A stretch of DNA of 64,000 nucleotides from Marisa cornuarietis. Lineage: Eukaryota; Mollusca; Gastropoda; Architaenioglossa; Ampullariidae. Shown piece after piece: positions 1-13,100 of the stretch. A program made the position numbers and the translations under genes. Position 1 is the first letter of the stretch; each line of letters starts with the position of its first letter. The stretch spans positions 2,407,001 to 2,471,000 of the forward strand of contig SMMW01000568.1 in the NCBI GenBank assembly GCA_004794655.1, in the 5' to 3' direction. The notes beneath the pieces are model-generated. The model was not told the origin of the DNA and did no database searches. It saw nothing but the letters and a program-made list of their open reading frames with translations.

Positions 1-977
1 GAAATGGTATTCCGCTTGAGAAGACTACGTCATATTACACATACATTTTGAAGTCGCATGTTTTAATTTTTTTTTGCCTCCAACAAGTATGCAGACGATT
101 ACACGTGATCTCCATCAGCTTTGAGAAATTTCAAACTTCAAAATCTGGTGGAATGATGCATTAGGAATAGTAGGTAGAAGTGTACGATGGAAACTTATCG
201 GCTTGTGGTAGTTAGGACTTATTGGAGTTAATTTACAACGATTACTTCCAAGTCTGCAAAGCTGTCTGCTACTTTGTCTGAAGCATTGAGGATGTGTTAG
301 CAAGCTTTACTTCCATCTAACAGTTGACTTTAGCCTATTGAGAGTCGCAATACCCAATAATCACACTAAGGAATTACCTTGGCATTTTTATCTAGTCATT
401 CTCTTTTGCACACATTATCACTCTACAAAACTGCTCCCTTTTAGGGCTGTAGTTATAAAGCGTGAGTTCATTTCTTTGGACAAAATCGGGAACTCGATGA
501 AATATGTCTTTGTTTCCATAGCTACAATGCGACACCCAGGCCCCGCAGACACTATTCCTGTTTCTTTACACCAGGGTATCTTTGCTATCGCTGTATAAAA
601 ACTGCTCCAGGTGTAAAACACTTTCTGCGGGCCCTGGATACTTATTTATAACTTTGGAAACAAGACCCTTTCCGTACGTTCCCTACGTCCCCTTAGGGCA
701 ACGACATCCCCTCGCTGTGTAACTACTGCACATGAAGAGGTTCGTGGCCTTGGACGACATAGGAGTTGAATTACATCCTATACTTTTAGTGCATTGAAAT
801 ACACAGTTAAAATAACATATGACTAACATTATTAATACCAAATTACGACTAGAAACAGAAAGCTCCGTTGCGAAACTAAGCAAAACAGAACAATTGTAGG
901 TTACAAGATAAGACAAGTAGCGTATTGCAGCGAAACATGTTAGATAAAAGAAACGGTTTATTGGTTGTCAGAGAAAT

Positions 978-978
<1 letters not shown>

Positions 979-1036
<58 letters not shown>
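979..1036. repeat. (CA)n microsatellite
   Basis: Uninterrupted CA dinucleotide tract of about 58 bp. Repetitive Val-Cys open frames on the other strand are artefacts of this tract. Confidence 0.97.
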
Positions 1037-1040
<4 letters not shown>

Positions 1041-1826
1041 GCACGCGCGTACATCCAAAAGTTGATCTGCTGGGCAGAGACTGTCTTTTCACCTCGGATC
1101 TCAGTTCATTGGAGGAAGCTTGCAAAGAATGCAGAAAATCGTCAATTGTTACTTTGCCAGATACTGATGAAATAAACAAACATTTCTGTTCACAGAAAAG
1201 GCGTGGTTTTACTTTCTTGAAATTCAGTGAGCATGGTATATTTCAAAATGAAGATCGTGGGACTCGTTACCGTTCTCACAAACACGATAGCACATGTCGT
1301 AAATCTGACTTGTCCCATTTAGAGAACATCCTGAAAAGAATGGTTACGTGCTGCCATAAATTATTTCATACGTGTGTGTCACAATAATTATACCGCATAC
1401 AGATCACATAAATGCAGCGTCAGCCGCCAGGAACGAGACAGTCCTTCACTTAAAAAAAAAAATAAGGCTGGTTAACAGGTTCATAACCCCGGACACCAGT
1501 GTGAGCAAACAAGAAGCTACATCCTGTTCGTGCTGCTCAGTGAAACCGAGTGAACTTCTCAGAGGTATCTAAGATTTTATTACTAAAAGAGTAGTGCTAG
1601 ATTAAGGACAAAGACTGGAACGACGCAGTAAGTACAGGCTACCGTTTCATTTTACTTTCTTATTTTAAATTCTGAGAAAAATCCCATGCTTAGGCAAAAT
1701 ATACTGTTGCATTCTTCGCTTTCTCTTTGGCTTGTGTCGATTGCGATTCCTCCATCTGATGCCTTCGATCTTGTACAACCTCACTCACTAACACTCCCAC
1801 AACACTAATCCACACCTACTACCTCA

Positions 1827-1827
<1 letters not shown>

Positions 1828-1880
<53 letters not shown>
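1828..1880. repeat. (CA)n microsatellite
   Basis: Uninterrupted CA tract of about 53 bp, roughly 360 bp before the first recognised exon of the lectin gene. Confidence 0.97.
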
Positions 1881-1881
<1 letters not shown>

Positions 1882-2237
1882 TAATAAACACTACACATGC
1901 TAGCTGTTAATATATGTGCGCTGAGTGATCTTTATAAATATCTGTGTGGTTACAATAACTTTTTCACTTTATTAGGCGGTTTGACCTTTCACCACCCAAA
2001 TCAAACTGACCATGGTCGTCGTCACTTTTATCTGGGGTAACGTATTTTCCTTCTAATAACAGCTAAAAGCAATGCTCTCTGTGGTTAACCCTCTTTGATT
2101 CACAACGATCTCACAAACATACAGTTAGGATGAATATATTTAGGAACTGTCGGGGAAGGATAAAATTCGAGAACATTAACAGACATTCTTTCTGAGATGT
2201 TTTAGGACCGCGAAAATATATCAACCTTTATCAACAG

Positions 2238-3278
2238 GTGCCATATTCTCAAGTCTGCAATGGACAATCATTGCTGCTGATTTAGCAAGAGCAGACACAA
2301 GGACGAGAGTGGTTACAAGGTGTAAGGGAGAGAACCTTACATTGAATGAAGGCAATCATGAAGTTTCTTCCCTTGTCCTCGTGTATCACAACGATAGACC
2401 TGTAGCCAGCACGTCCGCAAAGGCCACGAGGGACCTGCAGGTAAATCTATTGCCCGTGTCTGTGGCTTGTATGTCAGAAACAGTTTCCATAATAATAAAA
2501 GTGAGTAGATCTTCTTGAAGTTTCAGAAATAACCGTACATCAGCAACACAATTAACAAAAAAGGTAAAGTGTTGGAGGTGATGCTTTGGCATTTGTCATC
2601 ATTTGCTCCTTTTTTCTTCATTCCTCATTCTTTCTCGCTGTCCTCTTCCTTCTTCTTCCAGATAATTCCTTTCTTCCTTTTTTGCTCTAGTCTCTTGTGA
2701 TAACAACAAAAAAGTGTATGCTTGAATAACAAATGTTATATCCTTACGCATGTAAATGTATTGCGTGGTATTTATGGCACTAAATAAGTTTTAAGGGGGT
2801 AATTTTTATCTTGTCTAGTTCTGCTTTGATCTATTTAGCTGCAGTGTTTCAAGCGCTTTTCGGGTAAATTAAAAGTAAAAGCAAAACAAAATCAATCCAC
2901 CACATAACAGCAAAATGTAAAAACGTATGTTAAATATAAACGCATTAAACAAAACTACATTAAACTATTTTATTTTGAGGGGCGACTAGTGGTAGACGCT
3001 CAGTCATCTGTGACGCTGAGAAACCTTTTGACGAGGGACCTGGGAGTGTATCGCGTGGAGGTTAAAGGTTCTGGTGGAAGCTTCGTTAACAGCAGCGTGA
3101 GACTTGTGGTTGAAGGTAATGAGTGAGGGGGGTCGAGGCTTGTGTTTTGGAGGTAGTGAGGTAGATAAGACAGAGTGCGTTGCAGGAGGACAGACTAGTC
3201 GTTATTTGAGATAGTGATGTTCCTTCGTCTAACTAGCTGGAGGGGGCAGAGCTCTGTGGTATTTTGTCTTCTAACATC

Positions 3279-3320
<42 letters not shown>

Positions 3321-6300
3321 TAATAATAATAATAATAATAATAAATGCAATAATTGTAAAGCGCATACTCGCACTCCTAAGGAGCATGTTCTTTGCGCTT
3401 AAAAAAATTAATAAAAACAAAAAACAAATCACAAAAAACATTAATGAGACATGGGCATCTTCCTCGTGTTGGACTTGTGATTGTGTATGTTTTTGTCGTG
3501 CCTGCCGTTGTGGGTTTGGAATTCGGTGTCTCTTCGGTTCTTTTTCAACGTCCAGACTTCACAATTGGGGCAGCTCTGCGAACTTCATTTAAGCTTGACC
3601 TTTGTTGATAAGTGAACTTTCGCTTGTGCTGGGGCTCATTCGTCGTTCCAGTAGACAATGTTTTACATCTTCGTTAAACACTGCTTTCTACAAGCACACC
3701 TGCGCAGGTTACGTGCTGCAGAGTGAGCCAGGTGCGTCTGTGGTGTTGTAGACACCTGAGCCTCAAGTCATGGTCTAGATTCAGACCTGACAACCTCACT
3801 TTCGTGGACACCTGACGACCTGGAAAAAAAACCTACCAATTTATTTACCTTTCGTACTTCGGGCACGGCATGCCCAATCGAACTCAGACGAATAAGAAGT
3901 TTTTTTACCAGGTGAGAAAGAGTATGGTATCAACATCAGTTGCGATAGGTTAACGAAGTTCAGCAATAATTAAGCGTCAGCTAACACTCTGTCTGCAGAA
4001 CCCCCTGAGATCGCCGACAGCCGGCTGGTTGTTGTGGCCGACACTTCTGACGTCACATTAATTCGCCTGAGATGTGGTGCTTTTACCTTCTTAGGGTTTC
4101 CTCCTGTCTCTGTAATTTGGAGGGTAAGTCATTACACTTTCGCGCAGTACAAACTACCAAATGAAGTATAAACACGACGTTTTACAGACCATTTTGAAGT
4201 GTAAAGAGGACGTTTTATAGACTATATCAAGTGTAAACATGACATTTTACAGACGTGCAATCTGAGAAATTTCGAGTAAGGAAGATAGAGACTGAGATCT
4301 CTTTATTAACGAGGGTGACAAGTGATGTTATCCAGGCCTACAAATATTCTAGATAGCTAAACGTATCAAAAAAGGAATAATAAAGAATACATACTGAGGA
4401 TAGTGATTTTAATATGTCTGCAAAAATTAGATGCACGGAGATCCATGACCTAATTAATAGAATGGAAGACAACCGTCCTTAATTTTCATCTAGTCAAATT
4501 ATTCCCGTCTTCCTCTTTGCCCTCTTATACACACCATGGTGCACCTGTTTTTATCATCTGTAAATTTTGATTTCCAGGATCCCGTAGGACAGCTGCTGGC
4601 CAGTACAGGATTTTTTGAACAGTACTTCACACTGGACTTGCCCGTGAACGTCTCCAGACCTGGCCCCTACAGTTGTCACCTTGACTGTCGTGATCCCAAC
4701 TACTGTTGTCTTGACGACCAGTCACCGCTCAGACAATGGGCACAGATCGAAGTGAAAATAGACAACAAGGATCTAAAGATCTCGAGTGAATACGGCGTAC
4801 TATTGGCGAATTTCTCCAGTCTCGTGCAGCGTGTGCAGGACCTAGAGACAGCAGCCATGACAGCACAAGACTGCGGAGTGGTTCATCGTCAAGCAAAGTG
4901 TGACCAGCTTGACTCTTTGATTGACCGACTGAACGCAGCAGAAAAGATGATTCAAGGCATATTGAAACGACCATTATACGGTAAAACTGCATTTAAAAAC
5001 AGCTATCTTTAAACAATACATATTGCATGTTTACACTGTTTAAATAAGTATAATAACAAGGTAAACATTTCCAAAATGGCTGTTTTATGCACAAACAATT
5101 TGATCGAAACGTTTAATATTTCGAAAGTATCAGGTTGTTTACTCCCTTAAGGTCACGGGCCCAGAAGGATAATCAACTGCAACCAAAGTTTGACACCTGC
5201 TTTGACACGTCTTTCCATGTTCGCTGTTTTAACTTCATGATTTCCCCTTGTCTAACATCTGATTCCCTCTGTAACATCTCTGATTTTGTTTTTGGCAGCT
5301 CTCTCTCTCTCTCTCTCTCTCTGTATCCAGTTATACCCTTGTCAACTTCTTTTTTAATTGACACTTCAACAGTAAAAACTGGATTTTATTTTATTAATTC
5401 GTGTATCCATCATAATTTGTTGTCATTGTCTTTGATTTTATTAGTGCAGGAATATTTCCTCAAAATGTTTAGCTTCTGTTAGCTTTTTTTGCTGCATCTC
5501 TTTCATCTTTTCATTGACAGTCTTAATTTAATAAATATAGAACAAACAAGAAAACCTCACTTTCATACGTGCGCGCCCACCCACCCACCCTCACACAAAG
5601 AGAAAGAGAAAAAGATAGATGTGAGAGATAAAGAGGATGGTGAGGGAGAGAAAAAATACTTCATTCTCTTTCTGTTTCTGATTTTTCTGAGTGTCCTGCC
5701 ACAAGCGTTTCCTGTGTACTATTTTTTGTGTTTTATAATCATGTTGTTATAATAAGCACATACTATATCGCACGCTGCTCTCTTTGTCTTTAATCATCGA
5801 AATAGTCACCGTCATAACCACAGTGTAGCTGACTATCACAGCATCACACAGAAATTATATCATCCTGTGTAACGTTTTACCTGCAGGCGGCTGTCCTGTG
5901 GAGAAGGGCTATGTACTTTACAAGCTGTACATCATCAAGCAAGACTACCAGACCGCCAAAAATCGCTGTGAAGCTGATGGAGCTCATCTCTTTCACTTCA
6001 AGTCACGTGAGCTGGACGCCCCGCCATTGCTGTGGCTGCTGGACACGAACGGTATGTTGCACATGGTTGCTGACTCTCAGTTAATGACCTGTCTCATTAG
6101 ATGAACGTAAAAGTATCATTGTTAGGTATCTGTTCACTTTAATTAATTAATTGTTTATTTATTATCTTGCACGTCTATGCTACTTTGAGGCGCTGGAGGT
6201 ATCGCAACAAACGTGTCTCAACTAAATCTCCATCACCACCGCAACTTCCGTTATCACAGTCATCATTTGTCGCCCCACCCATCCATCCAGTAGTTATCGC

Positions 6301-6625
6301 TAGGTTTTGAGGCTGAACACTAACAAAGATTAACCCAATGGGTAATAATTCAAAAAAGATATGTTTTGTGCAGGGCAATATTTTAGTCCAACGCCACGTC
6401 GAGGTTTGTGGGTTGGAGCAGACGACACTGTAACCGAGGGTCACTTCCTGTGGAGCGACTGGAACCACTTTGTTGAGAGACTCCGGACTCTGGGCCAGCG
6501 GGCAGCCAGACGACGCTTTGAACAACGAGGACTGTGTTGAGGTCCTCCACCCAAACGTGATTCACGACTTTACCTGCTCGGAGGAGCTGAGATTTGTTTG
6601 TCAGGCAGACGTTGAAATGCAATGA
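2238..6625 (+). CDS. Ig-domain C-type lectin (CREP/VIgL-like), 5' end missing, last exon frameshifted
   Basis: Predicted secreted recognition lectin. Six exons with matching phases: 2238-2440, 2980-3115, 3999-4123, 4578-4980, 5887-6051, 6374-6625. Exons 1-2 form an Ig-like domain (LRNLLTRDLGVYRVEV). Exon 3 and the start of exon 4 form a second one (LRCG...PPVSVIW, then GPYSCHLDC). The rest of exon 4 is a heptad-like coiled-coil linker, and exons 5-6 encode a C-type lectin domain (GCPVEKGY, LWVGADD, GQPDD, NEDCVEV, LRFVCQ). QPD is the galactose-type sugar motif of this family; the usual WND is degenerate (IHD). In the last exon the frame shifts by one base near 6471-6480. Read straight through it stops at TGA 6538-6540; the downstream frame restores a canonical domain end, with stop at 6623. 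The signal-peptide exon is not found. The order Ig-Ig-coil-CTLD matches gastropod CREPs by family knowledge; an expressed pseudogene is possible. Confidence 0.8.
3279..3460 (-). mobile_element. 3' end fragment of L2-like retrotransposon with (TAA)n tail
   Basis: A TAA-repeat tract (3279-3345) followed by the sequence around 'gcgcatactcgcactc', which also ends the elements at 40,708, 45,968, 48,825 and 56,040. The order shows a minus-strand 3' end, severely 5'-truncated. It lies in an intron of the lectin gene. Confidence 0.7.
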
Positions 6626-6763
6626 ACGAAAGAAAATTTACCGTCAACAAGACCTCGTCGGGAGATTTTAGGAGGATTCTTTTGTAGTTATGGGGCCAGT
6701 TACACAGCACATTTCTAATTTTAAACACTTTTAAGCCTTTAATCTATTTAGATAATCAATTTG

Positions 6764-6949
6764 AAGTGCACACCACAATTTTAGAATTTTTAAAACTAAA
6801 ACTGCTTTAAGTAAAATAAAGTCTGACTTCCGTCCTGTCAGTACAATTTGTGTATACTCTTGTGCAATGCATCTAAATTGCATAGAAGAGATTTTGCTTC
6901 TTTAGAACAGTTTTAAGGTTTAGAAACATGTTGTGCAACTGGTCCCTGG
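6764..6949. repeat. Interspersed repeat, copy 1 (other copy at 44,440)
   Basis: About 186 bp that recur with high similarity at 44,440-44,638 in the same orientation, from 'aagtgcacaccaca' to 'ggtccctgg'. It starts about 140 bp past the lectin stop codon. The only good AATAAA in the area (6815-6820) lies inside it, so the repeat may supply the lectin polyadenylation signal. The second copy lacks that hexamer. No coding capacity; probably a SINE- or MITE-like element of unknown family. Confidence 0.75.
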
Positions 6950-8955
6950 TCTAACCAGCTGGTCACAGTCCTAATCTACTCTTCCTATCGTATCCATAGC
7001 ATGTTATGACTCATGAAAGCGTCTTGTCTTGGCTGGTTTTAATTAATTAAATATAATGCATCCGGAATATATCCCGAATATATAATAATATATCCCGAAC
7101 TCCAACATATGTACACTGTCGTTGAAAATCGCGATGAATGCGTGAAAGTGAGGCAATTGATGGCAAGAAGAGCTACCAGTATGTTGCTCCTATTTTAAAA
7201 AATGCGAACCTCGGCATCGACAGAAAGAAAACATAGCACTTGTCTGTTCAAGGAAAGGTACCAGACCTCACACTGTCTAACATTTCACGTGCCTTTCGCA
7301 GAAAGTTTACCCGCTTTACGACAAAGCGTTGCCTTCAGCTTTACACCTTGTAACAAGACTATCATACTTTTTAAACACCGCTGTTAAGCTGACAGGATTC
7401 ATCTCGTTAAATGAAAATCACGGTAGTTAGACAAACCACCCTTGCTATTGCTAATAACTTCGAACAATAAGATGCGAGTAAGTCTGCTGTTGTCTCCAAG
7501 TTAAAACTCCAAGCTTTTTGCCAATTTTTTTAACGACTGTCAATTTTTTTTCTTTTTTATGTCACTGCAGTGCGCTTGAGACAACATCGTTAGTCTTGTG
7601 TTTTGACTGAGAATCACTATCGACATGGCCGTCATCATGGTCACAAGAAACTATTTCTTTTGTGACAAACGTTCCGGACATTTAAACTTCGATCAACATA
7701 CTCAAGTCCAAACTTGCTTTACCTCTACATTTTCCAATATAATGGAACTTTGGAGCACTTTGGAGTTTTGATTCTTTGTCCAAATAATTACCGTCGTTAT
7801 AGTCTTAGGCCTGAGAATTGAGTGAAGGTGACAAAACCATTGGTAATGGGAGCTGTCAGTCACCTTCACTTGTACACTCGTTACCATCTCTTTTCTTTCT
7901 CGCTTTTGTTTCTTATATCTCGTAAATTGCCGTCTCTCGTTTTGTCTCGCTTTCTGCCAGTCATTCTCTCTTGCACGACCAAATACTGCTGATACAAAAC
8001 ACATAACATTCGATGACTGATTTCGCCCTGTTGAATACGTGTATATTTATTAGTACATAAATTCGTGTAATCAAGACAGAAATCATCTGAGTTATAACCT
8101 CCAAACTGGACACCGACGAATTATTACACATTACTGAAAGGTGTCTGACAAGAGCTGTTTAAAGCTTTTTGTTTGTGTTATCCACAATGCGTAACACCAC
8201 TACAAAATCGTAACGAAAAGCTTAACAGAAACATCACTACATCAGTTCGTAGCTATCACAAGGACACCGCTGGTACAGCAGCTTTCATGTTCTGACGGAA
8301 GATCGAAGAGCTGCCTGGTTTTTCTGTTTGACAAGACCAGCCCACAGGAAAGCGAAGCAGACAGGGAAAGTCACTGTCACGTGACAAAAAGGACGTCCTT
8401 CCTCGGTTCTGCCTCTATGACAGATTCACATTTAGCATCTCTTCTAGATTTCCTAGAGAAACTGCTACTGGTATTTTGGCATTAACTTCGGTTTTCTTTA
8501 CTCACTACTACAGGAAATGTGCGTGAGCCTTTGGCACATGAAATGAGAGTCTATGCTGAGCAGGAAACAAATCTAAACAACAACCACTTATGTACTAAAA
8601 ACTAAGAATCTTGTTCTCATATGTTCACCATTACCCCGTAAGGTCTCGTCTCGACCCACTTACCCGTCTTTGAGAAACTATGGCAACGCCATAAAAATGT
8701 ACAGACAAACTGCAGGTTATTACTTTAGTGTTATATCTAATATATATATATATATATATGACATCTATATATGTTTGTTTTGGACTTTCATGCCACCACC
8801 AGTAATTTCACAGTTTTTACAGTGATTGTGTGACGTTCTTCTACAAAGAATCCGTTGACATGCTGCAAACTGAGAGACGGTTTGTTTTTGTTGTAATTTT
8901 ACTTTTACTGACGGTACTGTCCTCTGAATGGTGGAGATGGTGCGAGACACTTCCG
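6950..8955. other. Intergenic gap between lectin gene and SLC17-A
   Basis: The lectin gene and SLC17-A converge here, tail to tail. A short TA tract lies at about 8741-8759. A TTTATT at 8046-8051 could be a minus-strand polyadenylation signal for SLC17-A, but it is about 900 bp past the stop. I see no gene. Confidence 0.5.
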
Positions 8956-10022
8956 CTAGAGACGAGTGCTCTTCTCATTCGACCTCACAGTCTTCTCCTC
9001 TGACGTCACTGTCTTCTTCTCTGACGTCATTGTCTGCTCCTCTGACGTCGCTTTTTTCTCATCTAACGTCACTTCCTTCTCTTGCGTGGCAGCGGCGGTG
9101 GCGCTGGGTGGGGCTCGTGCCCACTTCTGCTCTTCCCCTTCAGCCAACAGACAGAAGAGCAGGGCGCCGGCACCATAAACACCCGCCGTCAGGAAGAAGA
9201 AGATGTGCCACTGCCCCGACGTTTGCTGAAAACAAAAGACAATAGATATCGTAAAGGTAACAATGACATAAATACTAAAGATATTAGCCATTGTGATGAC
9301 AAACTTGACTTTAAATATCGTTATAACGTAACGACTAAGCCACAACAAATAAGCGATAGCATACTACTGGTAACGCTACCCTTGGTGCAAAGTGCTTTAT
9401 ATGCGTATATAACACATGAAAATGTAAAGCGTAACTCTTTTCAAACACCAAAGGGATTAGTTATAACATTATGCATGACTTTTATGAAGCAAAATTAAAA
9501 TGTTAGTCACCGTAACGTTATGCTTGACTTTTTACTTCGAAGCCCATAAATTATATGCGCTTAACACATGATTTTGTAATTGTTCACAAAAGAGAAGATT
9601 CGAACGCTTAATTAGTCGAGTTATGGAGCTGCTCAGAAAGTTATGAACTAAATTATTTTGAAAAATTATTTCTTCTTTCAATCTTGAATGCGGCAGCTTT
9701 TGCACCTAACTTCACAATCAACCAAAATGTCACAGTCATCCACCAGCTCGCCCATTCAGCCATTTTCTGTCCATCCATCACTACATCAGGTTATAGCTGT
9801 CCGTCCTTCCGGCTTGTATATGTTCTTCCGTCTTTCAGTAGCCCTTTAATTCTTGTTCTTACGTTATTGTTTGTCAGAATCCCGACAATTTCGGGACCGA
9901 GAAATCCAGGCACGCTAGCGACTGTGTTGGTGATCCCAAATAGAATACCTGCAATCACATAAAGACAAGTGCGATGAAAGATTAAATTTTGTCACTCAAA
10001 TAACTGTCATCACCTGAATGGA

Positions 10023-10056
<34 letters not shown>

Positions 10057-10102
10057 AGCAAGCAAGCAAGCAAGCGCACACACACACACACACACACACA
10101 TA

Positions 10103-10154
<52 letters not shown>

Positions 10155-13100
10155 ATCACACACAAGAAGGCACACTGATCTGAAGAAGGATAAGAGAGGA
10201 AAAATTGACAAAAGTGCATTGTGCCCCAAAACTACCTGCAAATCGGGGGGCTATGTCAAGATGGTTGGGGTTGTAGCCTGCAGTACTGAATCCCGAAAAG
10301 CCCACAGCCAGCGTGAGCAGGATGACGGCCAGCGTGTGGTTACACCCTACGAAGCACGTGCCAATCAACAGGCCCGTGGGAAGCACTGCGCCTGTCATGT
10401 GTTTTTACTGTCAGTTTTAGTCACCTATACATCATGTCAATCTCAAATGCGAGTTATATAATAGCAATCCAGTGTATCTATCTATTGAGAGAAAGATTAA
10501 GACTTCCAGCAACTTTGGAAAAAATTTAATTCTTACGACACACAAGGATGACTTTGAGAATACATTACCATACAGGCAAAACTCGTAAAAATAAAAACTG
10601 TCAAAGTTTGACAAACCATCACTTACAACAGAGAAACAATGCTCAAATACTACAAAATCGTGTTATATCTGTATCTGTATTTGTCTTCGAACGATGATCA
10701 GCGGAGGAAATGAAGTAGGAGGAAAATATAAAGCTTTTGGACCCTTTCGATTTGTCTGTGTTACTGGGGATGAGCTTTGGTATTTAAAAACGTTTTTGCT
10801 TTATTAGCCGACAATAATGTACAAACAGACGCTAAAAAATTAGTACATAAACTGTTACTTGCTCAAAGAGCAGAAAATCTGATTTGATAGTAACGGTACA
10901 AATGCCGCATAATCAACGTCCGTTGTGCTTCCAATTATAGTACATTCATGCATGACCAAGAGACTGTACTTGTCCATTGTTTCGGTCGTGCGACTTCTGA
11001 ACACTACTGTGTGCGAATGAATGTAGATCATAATATGTCAGTCTAAACCATGACTGTCTGAGGTTTTGTTTTAGTTAAGCGGATATGAATGTGTTGTGGT
11101 ATTGATGTTTTGTTGTTGTGCTTACATATAGATCGGCATCTAATTGCCCTCTGGAATAAATGAAGCCTGATCTGAATCGCTAACTTACCTAGAGAGTAGA
11201 AGATCTTACGGGTAGCCACTGTACTCAGGTAACCGTTACTACGAAGGTAGTCGGCTAAGTATCCAGCAATGATCTGTGTCACCCACAACATAAGGTATGG
11301 CACGGCCGATAAGAAGCCCTCCTGTAAAACACAAGTTATCTCCCATTTCTCTCCGGCATTTTGCATTGAATTAGTATCAGGCTGCGATAACTCCTTAATG
11401 TTCATTCACAAAGAAAAGTCAACAGCAACAAACCACCTCTTTATATTATTGGTGATATTGTATAGAGAATGGGCAACTGATATCCGGCAGTGGGTGGTTA
11501 TAGACCATGTTGATAGGGCCTAAATTTTCGAACAATCTATTTACAACTAACTTAGGATGCACAAGTCAACAAGATATGCACTACTTGGATGAAAATGTAT
11601 ATAACATAACTGCGGATGATTTTAGTTTCTTACTAAACAAACCCAACCCTAACACTGAGCCTAGACCAGTAATGCTTAGTCTTTCATTGATTATTTTATT
11701 TGTAATTGAGATTTTTCCGGCAGTAATTTTTGACGCCAGGGCCCTGTACGGGGTAAATTTTTAGTCACCCACGCGCCCCGTACACAGTGAAGTGATTTAT
11801 AACAGGACAGTCTGGAAATATCACATCTTCTCCTACTCGTGAACCTGTTTTAAAATTATAGATACAGTACAAAAAACTAGTGTAACGACCTTCTAATTAT
11901 TATTAAAGTAGTTCACACAGCAATACACCTCTCAACAGAAGAACATATTGTAGCAACTATTACAGTGCGGTGGTTTGTTTTGCAGGATCGTCTCTTACTA
12001 ATTTGGCGTTTGTATCCAGTAAATAATCGACTCTCCTAAAAAAAATAGCGTCACTACTGAATAATACAATCCCATTTATTAAAACGTTAAACTCTAGTAA
12101 TGAACTTCCTAGGCGATGAGAGACTGGAAACGTGAGGGCAGAGATAACAAGAATTGTACATTGTGGCAGGTGAATGCATGTGGAACTCACTTCTTTAACG
12201 TCGTAATGAAGAATCTTCTTCATGTAGGTGGGCAGACAGGTGAGCATGCTGTAGGAACCCCAGTTAAACGCGAAGTGACCTGCTGCTGTGCCCCATAACG
12301 CCTTGCAGGTGAAGATGCTCTTCCACGGAATGTTAACGGTTTCCTTGAATGCAGGATAAAAAATAGTTAATTAGTCTAGCACGACACGTAAAGCATCCTG
12401 CACGGTTCTATGTGTATGCTTACATAGCAGCCTCATCTGTACGAGTAAGACTGTTACATGAACATTTGGGTTAGTGTGATGAAATGCTCGAACAAAAATA
12501 AGTTACAAAACAAAAATACAAATTCTAGTCCTTTATTTCTCTCTCACGCATAGATCTTACCGCTTTTGCGCCTAGATTGCTCTCAATGTAGCGCCGCTCT
12601 TTCTCCGAGATCCGGGGATGGCTGGCTGGCGTCTCGCTGACCAAAAACATCCACCCTACAAACCACAGGCAGCCCAGGGCACCTGCCACAGCAAGGTCAC
12701 GTGGTTTCTAGACTGTTGCAACCTATGTTTGTTGTAATCAAACTGATTTAACGACATAACGGACAAAGAAGATGCAAGGGAGACTAATATTTCACTAAGG
12801 AATGATCTTCCACTTTTTTCCGAATACGTCAGTAAAACCTTATACTTTAATGTTCTCGAGCAGCGAGCAGTGACCAGTGCTGTATGTTTCATTACAAAGC
12901 AAGTGTTGCTAGGAGAAGCTTGCTTCAAATTATGATTAGCGCCTTCGACGGTGGCACAAAGTGAAGACTGTTCAGACTTGTGGCTGGAAATCTCTCCCTA
13001 GCAGGGAATGGTATACAATTTATTAAGGGAGGTAATGTGACAAAGGGAGAGCACCGGGCTCCGCCTTTCCCATGACGTGCCCTAGACACTATAAACCAGT

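Larger units (their letters stand above)
1..2237. other. Region upstream of the Ig-lectin gene, no gene recognised
   Basis: This stretch must hold the promoter and signal-peptide exon of the lectin gene, because the first recognisable exon begins at 2238 in phase 1. I found no convincing signal-peptide exon. A hydrophobic open frame from an ATG at 1686 looks signal-like but has no phase-1 splice donor. Two long CA tracts lie here. Open frames around 338-621 and 1109-1387 resemble no family I know. Confidence 0.5.

Noticed and set aside
1109..1387. 92-codon plus-strand open frame upstream of the lectin gene
   Set aside because: No recognisable domain, an overlapping open frame on the other strand, and no splice sites linking it to the lectin exons.
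1686..1790. Signal-peptide-like start as first exon of the lectin gene
   Set aside because: Hydrophobic and plausible, but no phase-1 donor follows, which the exon at 2238 requires.
5135..5752. Open frames in the lectin intron around 5,135-5,752
   Set aside because: Low-complexity CT- and A-rich sequence between two well-supported exons.
9001..9029. Clustered TGACGTCA octamers as CRE enhancer in SLC17-A
   Set aside because: They recur every 21 bp because the coding heptad repeat encodes (V/M)TS; coding repetition explains them.
10018..10461. Thr-His and Cys-Val repeat open frames (also near 1,000, 24,400, 47,000, 52,800, 58,900 and 61,400)
   Set aside because: Translations of CA/TG microsatellites, found on both strands.
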